Below, piece by piece: positions 1 through 11,874 of a stretch of DNA of 64,000 bases (position 1 is the stretch's first letter; the number at the start of each line of letters is the position of its first letter). The position numbers were made by a program, and so were the translations under genes. Location: the NCBI GenBank assembly GCA_010093515.1, contig MU001672.1, forward strand, positions 1,190,377 to 1,254,376, read 5' to 3'. The notes under the pieces were generated by a model, which made no database searches, was not told where the DNA came from, and worked only from the letters and a program-made list of their open reading frames with translations. Source of the DNA: Lineolata rhizophorae. Taxonomy: Eukaryota > Ascomycota > Dothideomycetes > Lineolatales > Lineolataceae.

Positions 1-247
1 GCGCGTCGAGGTTGAGTATGTGTTCGATTATCGCCTGCTCTTCTATAGGCGTGAGGTTCTTGCAGTTGGGTTGGCAATCGCGTCGGAAGGATTTTTTAGC
101 GCGTCGGTCGATTAGCGTGGTTCGGGGGACGTTGTAGGCCAGGGCAGCCTCTTGTACTGATTTAATATCGCGTTTCTCGATAGCTTGAAGAGCAAGCTTA
201 ATCCTAGCTTCCTGCGCATTAATATCTTTGCGTGGTTGTTGAGGCAT
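1..247 (-). mobile_element. 5' end of a pogo/Fot1-type DNA transposase, cut by the window edge
   Basis: The minus strand is open from the ATG at 247-245 to the window edge, 82 codons with no stop. It begins MPQQPRKDINAQEARIKLAL and continues with a helix-turn-helix of the Psq/pogo kind (AIEKRDIKSVQEAALAYNVP, then RTTLIDR). The segment FRRDCQPNCKNLTPIEEQAI looks like the start of the CENP-B-type DNA-binding domain. This order is what fungal Tc1/mariner-superfamily (pogo/Fot1) transposases show before their DDE catalytic domain, which would lie left of this window. No break is visible in the part present, so the copy may be recent. Base composition is balanced here, unlike the AT-rich DNA on its right, which suggests the copy has escaped heavy RIP. 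Whether the element is whole cannot be judged. Confidence 0.75.
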
Positions 248-328
248 TATACTGGTTCGTCTGGGATGATGCGGGATCGGTGGGCGCTGTCGGCTCGGTG
301 ATATTGACGACTCGGTGATGAAACACGT
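248..328 (-). repeat. probable terminal inverted repeat and leader of the pogo-type element
   Basis: Upstream of the transposase start, the minus strand from about 328 inward begins ACGTGTTTCATCACCGAGTC. It contains two imperfect 14-base direct repeats, ATCACCGAGTCGTC and ATCACCGAGCCGAC. A TA dinucleotide at 329-330 would fit the TA target duplication of this superfamily. The partner repeat lies outside the window, so the boundary is inferred. Confidence 0.4.
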
Positions 329-330
329 TA

Positions 331-745
331 TTGCTTTTAACTATTTAAGCTACTAAAGCCTTAAATTTCTCTTTTATAGCTAAAAAAGATTCTCTATTAT
401 ATAAAAGGGTTTTTTTTTGCCTAAAATTAAAATAACTATATTATTTTAAACTAGTTATAGAGAATAGAGCATGGTTTAGTAAATAGTAGAAATTGTAAAA
501 GTTCTTAGTAAGCAGTTTTCGCTTAGCGACTGTTTATTTTGCTTTGTGAATCTCTAACTTGATACTTGCCTATTAAAGTCCTAAACCAAGCTATTAACAG
601 CCTTTACTTGTAAGTTTCTATAGATTCTTTCTTTTTGCCGTCAATTATATTTATTAATGCATATTATTCGCAGGAAATCAAGTCGGCTACACTTTTTCCA
701 AAGGTGTTTAAAGTGTGTGAAGCTATATATGCTTTTACAATCAAG
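331..745. other. AT-rich spacer
   Basis: The DNA is strongly AT-rich, with a run of nine T's near 410-418 and no credible long gene. One short stretch, 674-748, is open and bounded by splice-like signals (TTCGCAG before it, GTAAGC after it). It reads EIKSATLFPKVFKVCEAIYA and could be a further 5' exon of the methyltransferase gene on the right; this is unproven. Confidence 0.4.
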
Positions 746-2778
746 ATGGTAAGCCCTTAAATTCTCCTGTTTAATATTTGTATCTTCGGAAAAGCTGGAC
801 TTAATACCTGTTTCAATTGAATTAGAGCCAATCCTACTTCTCACCTGAAGTTGTTTTGCTTGGTTCAAGGCCTAAGACCCAAGTATATATCAGATCAAGA
901 CATGTAAGTTTACCTTAAAGGTTACCAAGATTATACTCCCTATTACCTTTCGCTCTTCTATAATCCGTATAATAATATGCTTTTGCATAGGTTGAACGCG
1001 TTCTATGTCGTCGCCTAGATGAACAAAGGGTAAGTTTTACCGTACAGAATTTTGTCTTCAAATATAGACTAATAGCTATGATCATCTCTAGGGCGAAGAA
1101 TACCTAGTGTTATGGCGTAAACGCTCCATTCCAGACCCTGCCTCTGCGCCTGCATCGTGGCATTCTGTCAATGAACTTTCGCGTTGCCTTCATCTAGTCC
1201 AAGACTACCTTAACAGCTGCCCAAAGTATGTGGTTTAACGCCTTTAGAGACCTAAACCCTTAGGAATTTGGGTGTCTAGCTTTTATATTAAACCACCTAG
1301 CTAATAGTCCATTATTTATCGCCTTGTCTCGTTAGGCCGAGTCGAAAGCGCATCAATGAGAATCGATCGCCGGAGGTTTCAGACCGACGGGTAGCCGCAA
1401 AGGTCCGCGAAACGTCGTCACCGGCGTTAAGCCCCGCTGCGTCTGCCAGCCCCTCAGAGCCCCAACCCGGATCACGTGATATCAAAATATTCAACGGCGT
1501 ACTCCGGGAAATTGGTGGCTATATTGTGGCCGAAAACGTACGAAAACCTTAAACTCACGTTAATTATGTCTCTAATATTCTGACAGTCTTCTAACAACGA
1601 TGTCGTCCTTTTTGACGCCACTACCCTTCCAACTCCGGATATGGTTGAGCGTGCAACCCGCACCGAAGCCACAATTGCCGCCAGCCGTATACGCTACGAA
1701 TTTACACAGCGACTAAGGAACATATCTGGGCCTCCGATCCAGCTCTTAAACACGTTCGACGAGTCTTCACCACCCCTGCGCTTCCAATTCATTGATAAAT
1801 GCGTTATTCGAGATGGGGTCCAACGAGCTGATCCAGCTACGCTCCTTGGGTGTACAAAGTGCCGGCCGGACATGGGCCAGAACATTGGGTGTGAATACAC
1901 CTTAAAGTGTGAGTGCCTGGAGTATGCTGCTGTGGATACTGCACGCCTTAGTGAGGAACAAAGGGAGCGGTATTCGCTTATTCAGGCGAATGGAGGGGAA
2001 GGCGATACCTCTGGAATGCCAAAGCGCTTCCCTTACCATAGCCCCTTCGGCAACCGAGCTGAGTGTCTTGTTCCATTCTACTTGGAATCCCGTCACCCGA
2101 TATACGAGTGCAACGTGAACTGCGGTTGCAAGGGTAACTGCAAGACAATCGTCGTTCAGAAAGGCCGCCAAGTGCGGCTGCAAATCTTTAAGACCCGCGA
2201 TCGCGGTTGGGGTAAGTCGTATACCCTATGGCTTTACAAACAAAGGTACTAATCCTTTAAATTACCTAGGCTTGAAAACGCTCCAGGACCTCAAGGAAGG
2301 CCAGTTCATCGACACCTATCGGGGTGAGATAATTACCGATGCAGAGGCAACCCGGCGTGAAGAAGCGGCTACTTCTCGCAAGGACAGCTACTTCTACAGC
2401 CTCGACAAGTTTGCCGACTCGCAGGGTCTGCAGCCTGAAGACCTTTATGTTATCGACGGAGAATATATGGGAGGGCCAACACGTTTCATGAACCATTCAT
2501 GCGAACCGAACTGTCGCCAATATACCGTCTCCTGGAACAAGAACGATTTCATGATCTATGAAATCGCTTTCTTCGCAATCAGACCGATCCGCGCCGGAGA
2601 AGAATTGACGTTCGATTACCTGGATAAAGACGATATCGACGAGAGCCAAAGTACTAGCAAGTCAGGCCAGGAGAAGAGCAGTGGCGACGGCGGCGGTGCT
2701 GCCAGCACCGACGCCTCTCTGAAACCGGTCGAATGCCGATGTGGTTCGAAGAAGTGCCGCAAATACTTGTGGATCTAA
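746..2778 (+). CDS. dim-5: histone H3 lysine-9 methyltransferase, Clr4/DIM-5 (KMT1) type, with chromodomain
   Basis: Proposed exons: 746-748 (start codon only, uncertain), 826-903, 991-1029, 1092-1225, 1336-1537, 1587-2211 and 2270-2778; 529 residues. Exons 3-4 encode a chromodomain (VERVLCRRLDEQR, then EEYLVLW and SWHSVNELSRC). The large exon holds a pre-SET domain with all nine zinc-cluster cysteines (GCTKC, IGC, KCEC, YECNVNCGCKGNC). The last exon holds the SET domain (GEIITDAEA, RFMNHSCEPNC, ELTFDY) and the post-SET cysteines CRCGSKKC near the C-terminus. The last intron has a clear TACTAAT branch site. The enzyme trimethylates H3K9 and, in Neurospora, directs DNA methylation over RIP-mutated DNA. 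Domains and exons from 991 on are well supported. The first two exons are guesses from splice signals, and the true start may lie further upstream. Confidence 0.88.
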
Positions 2779-3886
2779 ACCGGTATCGGCAGGGTTCATC
2801 GTATCGTCCTTGGTTCACGGAGAGAGGTTTGCGCATGATTGTATGATAACTGTTTTTAGCAAGGTTCGGTCTTTGAAGGTGGAGAGTATTCAGCCCGTTA
2901 GCGCCACTTACGGAGGATGTCCTCGAAGCGTTCGCGTTCTTCCCTTTGTCTTACCCTTGACGATTGTGTCACTTTCCATAAGCCTGGCCGGTCTCTGAGT
3001 TAGTCAAATCGCAAGATGCCAAGCACCCGTTTGTAAGAGTCGATGGTGTTGGCTTTGTTGTAGTTTATGCCCGTCCTGCATTTTCAACAATCTCTTTTTT
3101 AGCACCGTCCCGCACTTTTCTGAATTGATCCTGCGAAGACACCTCAACAACGCATGAAGCTAAAGTTTCTCTTCTGTTGTTCATGGTTCTCTACGTAAAG
3201 TAGTACGCACAAAGTGTAATAGACTTCTAAAGAAGACAATAAATCTTTAGGAACTAAAAGCTCGGTGCATTATTCTGCTGGTAGGTTACCTTTGGGGTTT
3301 GTACAACCAGATCAGCCCTATCAATATTCTTGCGATTGGACCGGGAGTCCTGTAGTTCGATGAACACCAAGTCCTCAATCAAAACTGCTAGGATAGTCGA
3401 TACTACTCTAAACGACCAGTCAAGAATGTCAAAACTCGTTAAACGAAAGCAGGCACCACACGAAACTCAATCCTTTGCTTTCCACCTCGGAAAGTTGCAC
3501 CCGCAAATGCCCGCTACCAGCCCTAACTGCCGTGGCGCCAGGAACCCCACATTACACACGATTGGCTCCTGCCCCACACCCACGCCCTAGGACGCTTTGC
3601 TCTTTGTCGATTATAACATCGCGCCTTCTCGCAGCGGTTTAGACCTGCCGCGCCTATATTTAAAATATACAAGCACCTCATTTCAACCTCGAGATTCACG
3701 ACCTACCAAATAATACCAAAGCCAATCGAAACGAAAAAAAAAAAGGGCTCGAAATAAAAGGTTTTTGAACTTATCAATCTTCTCTCCACTTTTTACCCCC
3801 GGTGTTTCTCTTGGCCCCATTGAGATTACCGGCCATTTCGATCAGGGACGACGAAAAGGGCAACTTAAAAAAAATAAAGCAAAAAC
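2779..3886. other. intergenic region, methyltransferase 3' side and esterase promoter
   Basis: No convincing gene. Short open stretches here lack family motifs and biased codon use. An A-rich run at about 3733-3744 and another AT-rich run shortly before 3887 precede the esterase start and probably belong to its promoter or leader. Confidence 0.5.
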
Positions 3887-5899
3887 ATGGCTCCGACAAT
3901 CAAGCACGCGTCGTTAAATGCGGTGCTCAAAGGAGTTTCGGCCGCGGCTCCGGGCCTGCTCGCGTTTCGCGGCATTCGATATGGACGCGTCAAGGCCCGG
4001 TTCGCCGCGCCGGAGCCAGTCGACGACTGGAACGGCGCGGAAATTGACTGCCAGCAATATGGGTGCGTGGTCGGCTTTCCCGTCTTTTGTTACCTCTCAG
4101 CAGTGCTGCCGCAGCAGTGGCAAGACCAAAAAAAAATTTTTCAAAGCAACAGAAAACAAAAATCAGTCGCGTTGTGCTAGCAGAGAGGAGAAGGATATTG
4201 CTATGGTTGGAGCACACATGGCTAACGTGAAATTTTCTATTCCCTTGCACAACGACGAACAGGCCCCGATGTCCGCAGATTCCTGTCGGCGTGGGTCACT
4301 TGCTGCGGATACCCGAAGATCACGTCTTCGCCCACGAGCCCGAGGACGAGTTCGAGTGTCTAAATCTAGACGTCGTCGTGCCGAAAGAAGCCGCTGGCGA
4401 CGGTTCTAAGGAGGCCAATTTACCTGTCTTGATCTGGGTGCATGGTGCGTGTTGCATTCGTGTTTTCTCGTCGCTGCTGCTGGAGCTGCACCGACAGGGA
4501 CTGACCAATGGCTAAATCTAAAACGCAATCAACAAGGCGGCTCGCAGGTCATGACGTTTGGTAGCGCCGCGTCCAAGGTCGGAGGTGAGTGGTTCAAGAC
4601 CGGTTATTTGGATTACTTGCAAATAAGCCGCAATTAGATATTAACTCAAAGAAACCAGACCCGACGAAAATAGTGGCGGACTCGGTGTCCATGGGAAAGC
4701 CAATTATTGTTGTTTCGATCCAATACAGGCTTAATGTGTTCGCCTATGGTGACGGCAAGGGTGAGAGAAATCTCGCCTTACAAGACCAGAGGCTCGCGAT
4801 TGATTGGGTGGTAAAGCACATCGCTGGGTTTGGTGGTGATGGTGTAGGACCGCACACTCCCATGACTCGGGGTCTCTGTGGCTAATAGAACTGACAGAAA
4901 AACATTACTTTGATGGGAGAAAGTGCGGGTGGAATATACGCCCATGCACAAGTAGTACTAAATGCGCCCATTAAACGGGTCATTCTGATGTCCGGCTCAC
5001 TCTATCTGTCCTTCCCGTTACCGTCAGCACGAGGACAGGCCATGCTAGATGCAGTGGAAAAGAAACTAAAAGAGAAAGGCTATGCTTCATTGAAAGAAGC
5101 TCCAGCAGAAGCGCTGGTACAAGCTCAGGCAGAAGCAAACGTGGTGTCACTATGGCTACAGGACGGCCCAGAATTCCAGGATTGGACGCAGAGGATAGGA
5201 CAGGTTGAGGAGCTTCTGGTCGGAGACGTTGAGTATGAAGTAAGTGAGCCCAAAATCTATAATTAAGACCAGCTATTGTGCAGAGTAATAATCCCAAGAG
5301 AATCGCAGTCCGTCCTGTGGAGAAACGGCATCGAACAGATGACGCCTGAAGCCATTGTGCAAGCCTTTGAACAGGCCGGCGACGCTGCCAAGGACCTGCG
5401 CAAGCTGTACCATGCTGGCACGCGGCCGACGCCCACGAAGCTGGCGGCCTTGGACTTTGTTAACGATTGGAAGTTTGCGCTCCCGGTCCGACTGCTGGAA
5501 AGGCTCTGGAAGACGTCCGGCAAGACAGCCTATAGGTACACGTTTGATCAGCCGAACCCGTGGCAGCGGTCGGCCCGCGCGCACCACGCGCTCGATCTGG
5601 TCCTGCTTTTCGGTGGCTTGGACGCCGACTACCTGGCCGAGCTGGACCCGGGCGCGGCCGCCGTGGGCGCGGAGATGCGCGCGCGCTGGGTGCGCTTCGT
5701 CAACGGCATGGCGCCGTGGTCGCCGGCCAGCACCGCCTTCGCGTTCGGGCCGCTAGGGCAGTGCGGCGAGATAGACGCGGGCGGTTTAGCCGCCAGACGA
5801 AGGGAGCGGCACCTGGAGTTCCTGGAAAAGGTGGAACCGGCGAAGCTCAACGCGGCGCTGGGCGGCCTGGTGGCCGGGAGGATAAGCCTGCTGAATTAG
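3887..5899 (+). CDS. type-B carboxylesterase / lipase, alpha/beta hydrolase
   Basis: Six exons: 3887-4062, 4263-4444, 4537-4584, 4659-4843, 4898-5239, 5309-5899; 507 residues, normal for the family. Conserved landmarks appear in order. FRGIRYG near residue 28 is followed by the GPRCPQIP turn made by joining exons 1 and 2. The oxyanion-hole HGG near residue 119 spans the exon 2-3 junction. GFGGDGKNITLMGESAGG carries the nucleophile Ser206, and ARAHHALDLVLLFGG carries the expected catalytic His about residue 403. No signal peptide is apparent at the N-terminus, so an intracellular enzyme is likely. The substrate cannot be predicted; relatives hydrolyse carboxylic esters including mycotoxin and xenobiotic esters. 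The C-terminal exon is markedly more GC-rich than the first exons. Intron 4 uses a weak GTAGGA donor. Confidence 0.85.
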
Positions 5900-8263
5900 A
5901 ATGGAAGGGGAGGAACTGGGCTTTTGGCGGCCATTGTTGCGGTTGGAGCTCATGCTGTACGAGATGCCACGTCTGCTTTGTACCCCAGAGTTGTACGACA
6001 GAAAGGACGGCTGTTCGCTGCCGGGGTTCGGCTGTCCGACGTAGATGCAAAGCGAGCGAAGCTCTCACGATAGAGGGATTGGAAGGGGCATGTGAGGGGC
6101 TGCCCGCCCTTCTTTTCGTTTTTCGGCAGCTTTGCCTACCCCGGTAGCAGCCAAGCCCCGGTAGCAGCCAAGGAGCCGGGGGGAGGGAGTGGTGGAAGCT
6201 TCCGAATGGCGCAGAGACTCACTAGAGCAGCTTCCTTTTCGAAAGCTGCCTAGTGGGCGCCTATTTTTGGTCTGGAAACCAGAGGAACTCATGGCAGGTC
6301 GTAGTCCGCTGCGCGCAAATAAAGTGGTACGAGTTCGGTCTGCTACGCCTTCTGGGCGCAAACCTGGTCACATTGTGACGATAGCTGGACCAGGGGGAGG
6401 GGGGTTTGGGAAGGCGTGAGGTGCGCGGAATAAGAGAGAATGGAAGGCGCCGTCGGAGCGGCGGAAAAGCAAGCTGGCAGCCGGCGCGGCGGCAATGCAC
6501 CGGCAGGAGCCCCTCGGCCGCGGCTGCGAGCGGCGGGCCGCAATGGACGCACGGTAAAATAATCATTACAGTGCTTACTACCGAGCTATTGGACACAGCG
6601 GAAGTACACGTGGGGCGCAATTGGACGAGCCCACGGAGGTTGAGCCAGTATGACTCCCCGCGAGCCGCGATTGCGCGCAGCACTAATAGCTAGCCATGTA
6701 CTCCGTACCTAGCTATGTAGCTAGCAATTTGCTGAGGAAAGCGGAGACCGGGCAACGTGGGTTGCCAACGCGGTCGTGACGTGATGGAGAACAGTTGCAG
6801 GCTCGACTGCTGTGATAGCTCCTTCCGCCGAGTGCGCAGGCGGGAGGAGCGGAGTTGTCGGGTGAACATGGAGCAGTGACCTGGACGGCACAAGCAGCAA
6901 AATAACGCGGCAGCACCTAACGGCTAGGCAGCTAGGGGCAGTTCCGGGTGGTGGGAAGGCGCGGCCCGCCGGCGCAGAGGGAAAGCTCGGGTGAGGGTGC
7001 TAGCGGGTGCTTACCTATTACCACGGCGCGACCAGCGCTCACTTTTCGGCCAGCAATTTTTGCGCGCGACCCCCCGAGCCGCGGCGGCAGGCGGTGCCCG
7101 GCCGTTGGTGTTGGCGCCGTGCCCACCTCATCACCCTCCGCGAGACTTTTCTTTTGACCTCCACCGCACCCTTCGCCGCTCCTCTTCCCTCCGCACCCGC
7201 CCTCCAGCCCGGCTCTGCAGCTGCCTCGCAGGCGTTGCCCTCGGCTCCCGCCTCCTTCCTCTGGGCTCTGACGTCCCCGTGGTTCCCGCATCTGTCCGTC
7301 GCCGCCTCGGGGCCGCATCGTGCACGAGTCCGCGGCTCTCTCGTCGCCTTGCCTGTTCGTGTGCCCGCTCGCACGCCTCCCACGACCCTAAAATCCTCCA
7401 CCACCCTCGCCGAAAACCCGCCCCTCCGCCTTTCTCTCCGCGCGTCTGGCCCGGGCTCGCCGCGATACCTCTATCCTTCGTCTCCGCTGTCGGTCCGCGC
7501 CGCCCGCTTCAAAGGTGTGTTTCGTTCGATTGTGGCCCGCCTCGCGCACTCGGTCGGCTCGGCTCGCCGCACAAGATTCTTTGCGGCCGACAGCGCAGAG
7601 CTCGCGCCGCGGACCCTCCCTCTCCTTCTACTCATCATCCACAACCGCTCGCAGCGGAGACCGCCATCGCTGCTTCGGCCGACTCCCTTGGTGGGGCGAA
7701 TTCTGCGCGTTTGGCCGGTGCGTTCGCGATCTCTGCTTAGCTCATACAAAACCTCCCCCCTCGACAATCCATCTCCACCACGCTACGGTCATTTCCTACT
7801 TGTTTGGTCCACCTGCACGTGTGATTGGGCACGGGCGTACTGCAATTACCCTCAAAACATTTTATGCTAACCGCGGTCGGCCTTTGCAGGTTCCCTCCGC
7901 GCACTATTGAAACCCGCACTGTTCTAAGCATCACCGTGCGGACAGCGTCTGCTAGTTCCGGGAACCTACGAAAAATTCCCCCGTCTGGACTCGGTCGAAA
8001 AGCGCCCTCTTTATTCTTTTCATCATAACTCCAGCTCTCGACATCCTATTACGCGGCTACCCGCACGCCTTATTCTGGTCCCTTCGAATAAGTCAAAAAT
8101 CTAGCACAGAAGACGACTGGGGTAATTTGGAATCGGAGCCCTCGTACGGAGAGGTTCGTCTGTGTACCTCTCCGGACACTTCCAGAAGACCTGTGGCGGA
8201 GGTGGTTCTGCGGAGAACTTTCTTCGCTGTCGAAGGCTTTGTCTGGCGTGCTTTAGATTAGCG
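5900..8263. other. GC-rich intergenic region and long pyrimidine-rich leader of the La-protein gene
   Basis: No gene recognised. From about 7100 to 7500 the plus strand is rich in C and T with many CTTCC, CCTCC and CGCC blocks. This keeps two overlapping frames open for 250-290 codons, but both give low-complexity Ser/Pro/Arg products without a domain. The position, just upstream of the LARP1-type gene, suits a promoter and long 5' untranslated region. Several short upstream ATGs are present. Confidence 0.5.
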
Positions 8264-11200
8264 ATGGCGTCCTTGCCGCGGAAGACTGGTGGAGAGCCAG
8301 CGCAAGTCTTCTCCTATGCGCAGGCCGCCAAGGGCTTGAGCTCTAAAGCGTCTGACGCGTCTGCATCGCAGTCACAATCCACCAAGCCCTCCCCCGGAGG
8401 AGCGGTGACACCTTCAAAAGATATCGGAGCGATTCCTAGCCTTCCTTCCGGGATGAGTTGGTCCGAGGACGCTGAGTCGAACTCGGCGCCCACAGGAACT
8501 GGCTCTGACGACACCGTAACCGATAAACCGCAAGTCAACGGAACATCGCCGCAACAAGGCTCAAAAGACGCGCCGATCCAGTCTGCCCCCAACGCTTCGA
8601 GTCCAGCCTCCCCCGATCTTGCCGGCACGTCCTCATCTTCTACGGTTGCTAAAGAAGATGACATCTCATCGCTGCCCAATGCGTCATCCGAATCGACATG
8701 GGAGAACAAGTCGCAGGTCTCGAATACAATGGACAAGCCGGCTGATCAACCAGAGAGCGCTGGGGACAAGGCCAAGTCTGATGAAAAGAAGGAAAAGCCT
8801 GCTGTAAAGGCTTTCCAACCAGCACCTGTTCCTCCGGTGAACATATGGAAGCAACGTGCGGAAGAAGCGAAAGCTAGGGCTGCTACCCAGACAAACGTTA
8901 AGGCACCAACGCCAGCCGAGGCAAAACAAGCGCCCATCCCCGTGAAGCAAACGGAGAGTGGAAAGGGCGACTCTCACAAGCGAGGGCCGACTAGCCAACC
9001 GAATAAGAAGTCCACAGCCGAGGCGAGTAAAGCTGAAAAAGTTGAGGACGCGCGAAGAGGCTCAAAAACAGGTGCTGATGTCGAGAAGACTAAGAAAGGT
9101 AGCGCGCAAAAGAATGAGCAGGAGGACAAACCCAATGAAATGCCCCCCCCTCCGCCAACGAAAGACCAGGAAGCATGGCCAACACCGGAGAATGCCCAGG
9201 ACGAAAAGAAGCGCGTGCAAGACAAGGGCGACAAGGCGGATAAGGAAACAAAGCTAGCGGTTCCATCCAAATCTCAGGGCAAGAGCGAGTGGAAGCCGGT
9301 CCCTTTTACGCCAACTGTGATATTCAATACCCCTTTACCGAATACGAACTCGCGACGGGGTGGCCGCGGCGGTGGGAGAGGTGGGCGAGAGGCTGGAGGT
9401 CGAGGTGGCTCCTACAATTCGGGCGGCAATGTTGGCAGCGAGAAAGGACCTTCGCCTTTGCCGAACGCGGCGAATGGAGATTCGCGGCGAAGTAGAATGG
9501 ATTCAGCAAGTGTGGAAGAGCAAGCGGCAAAAAATAAGAGGACCTCGAGTGCTGGAACGAACCCTCCAAAAGAGATGCGGCAAGGAGTTGCCCAAATCAG
9601 TGACCGTACTACCAAGACGTTTGCACATGCAGATGCAAAAGATTCGACTGCTCAACCTTCTCGCCGCCCGAACCTTGACGAGCCGGCATCCCTTAACTCT
9701 ACTCCGCAACCTAGCCATTCCGTACGTTCGACGCCGGGCGGCCGCCACAAGCAGTCGCGCAGGTTCGACAGTGGAGCAAATACAACCGATCGGCGTAAGG
9801 ACGTCGAACCGGCCTATTTGCGCAACCAGAGCTCGTCTCCAACGGGCATGCGGCGCGCGTCTATTGCTACTAGCCAAACGGAGGAAACTATGGATCGGAG
9901 GGCAAGTGTTGTGAGCGATGCGATTGGCGGGCATAATTCTAGAGGAGGCCCCAGTGATCGACGGGGTGGACCTTTCGGTTCACTTCCTAGCCGGGATCGA
10001 GGAGAGCCTCGAGCTAGGGGCAGCATGCGCGGTGGTCGTGGCGCCCATTCGTACCAAGGCTCTCATAACTCAACCAGCCATACGTTCTCCAGCAGCCAGA
10101 GCACGCACCTTCCGCCTTTGCAAACATCGACGCCCTACAACTTGCCTCGCTCCCCTCAAGTTTTCACGCCTGAACAAAATTCTTTCTTCGCCCCTCCTGC
10201 ATCGTCGACACAGCGTGGATATCGCGGCCCGGCTCCTCGCTCCCAGACCTTGACAAACGACAACGTGTATGGTCGTCAGCCTGCTCCTTACTCTGCAGGT
10301 CCGCATGGGATGCCACAATACCCCATGTACATGGGCGGCATGTATGACTACAACATGCAACCCATGAGCGCACATCCGTTCAATGCAGTGACGGACCCGT
10401 GGAGCCTTTGTTCTTTGGTCACCTTGCAACTGTGAGTCCTCTGTATGTGGCTGATATAAGAGTTAGATCCTAATGGAATGCAGTGAATATTACTTCTCCG
10501 TCGACAATCTCTGCAAGGATATGTTCCTGCGGAGCCACATGGACTCGCAGGGCTTTGTTTTCTTGAGCCTGGTGGCTGATTTTAATCGAATCAAAAACCT
10601 CACCGTGGATCTAGAGCTGATCAAATACGTCTGTTACAATTCTCGGTATATCGAGTACCGTATTGGGTTAGACGGCCGCGACAGGATACGGAAGCACGAG
10701 GGTTGGGAGCAGTTTGTGCTTCCAAAGCAGAGGCGAGACCCCTCGGTTCAAAACGAAGGTCCTTCCGAGCTTCAATATCCTCCAACTCCGCATCCGCAAA
10801 CGTTCGAGGTTCCGTACGGAATGCAGCACCCCATGTCGCCGGTTGGCGGCCCGACCAGCCCCACTAGCATGCCTCAGGAGCAATATAATTCTCTCAATGG
10901 CATGGCATCTGTGCCGACCAGCGTTGCACCTATTGTCAATGACATGCCTCCTCCGTCTGCACATCAGGTGGACTCCAAGTCGACCACTGGAGGCCCTACG
11001 GCTACGCCATTCGTCCCAGCTGCGGCACACCAGTTTCCGAACGAGCCTAATTCAACGGAGCGTGATTCCTTTTCAGACGAGCGCATTGAGAACTTAGGCG
11101 TAGTAGTTCGATATCAAGATCCGGCTGTCGTTCAGGGTCCAAATCTTCCAAGTGCATCGAGAACGTTCTCAAATGGTTCGATCGACAGCCACGGCATTGC

Positions 11201-11874
11201 GGACGAGGCGAACAAGGTCGATGGGCATCCGAATGATCCGCAAGTTAATGGGTACGGCATCGACAGCGTGGATTCCCGCTCGAGTGCTGACAGAAACTAG
11301 GACAAACAGTCATGCCACACAGGATCAAGCTCCAACTACGGCGCTTACTTCGCCTACATCTCAGACGCCGTCAGGAAATCAGGTTCAGCTTTATTGGGTT
11401 AAAGATCACGAGCAGCCTACTGAGACAGTGCCGGCGGGCTCTTCATACGAGCTATACACACATCTCCGAGTCAAAGCCCTTGAACAACGCCAAAACTCCC
11501 CTCACGGAACTTGTCCTTATGACATGGATGTCTTGTATCAGTTTTGGTCTCATTTCCTAATCCGCAATTTCAACATGCGCATGTACGAGGAGTTCCGTCG
11601 TCTCGCGTTTGAGGATATGAACCATCGGATGTCCGATATTGGTATGCACAACTTGATCAAGTACTACGGCAAGGCTCTCTTAAGCGACAATCCGATCCGC
11701 GACCGTGTCGCTCAACATTATGTGGAGCTGGTCAAGACTGAGAATCCCGAGCCGCCTCGACCTGCTTTCAAGCAACTACGCTCGGCCTGGAGGAACGGTG
11801 CGTTGAACTTGATGAATCGCAAGAAGATCATCACGTTCGTCGACAATGATCTCAAGGCGGCTCTCGAGCAGTAG
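8264..11874 (+). CDS. La-domain RNA-binding protein of the LARP1 / Slf1-Sro9 group
   Basis: Exons 8264-10431, 10484-11251 and 11301-11874 give 1169 residues. The start is the first ATG of the open frame (MASLPRKTGG). The first exon is a long, disordered, Ser/Lys/Pro-rich region with the FSYAQAAKG motif near the N-terminus. It also has two RGG boxes (RRGGRGGGRGGREAGGRGG near residue 365 and a shorter one near 585). The La helix-turn-helix module begins at the exon 1-2 junction (QLEYYFSVDNLCKDMFLR, then GFVFLSLVADFNRIK, about residues 720-800). The C-terminus from about 1053 (LYQFWSHFLIRNFNMRMYEE) resembles the DM15 repeats by which LARP1 binds mRNA caps and TOP leaders. The protein is expected in the cytoplasm, regulating mRNA stability or translation. 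Intron 2 is 49 bases (donor GTACGG). Confidence 0.88.

Noticed and set aside
6991-7870. Two overlapping open frames of 249 and 287 codons
   Set aside because: They arise from a C/T-rich tract that lacks stop codons. The products are low-complexity Ser/Pro/Arg without a domain, and the position fits the leader of the La-protein gene.
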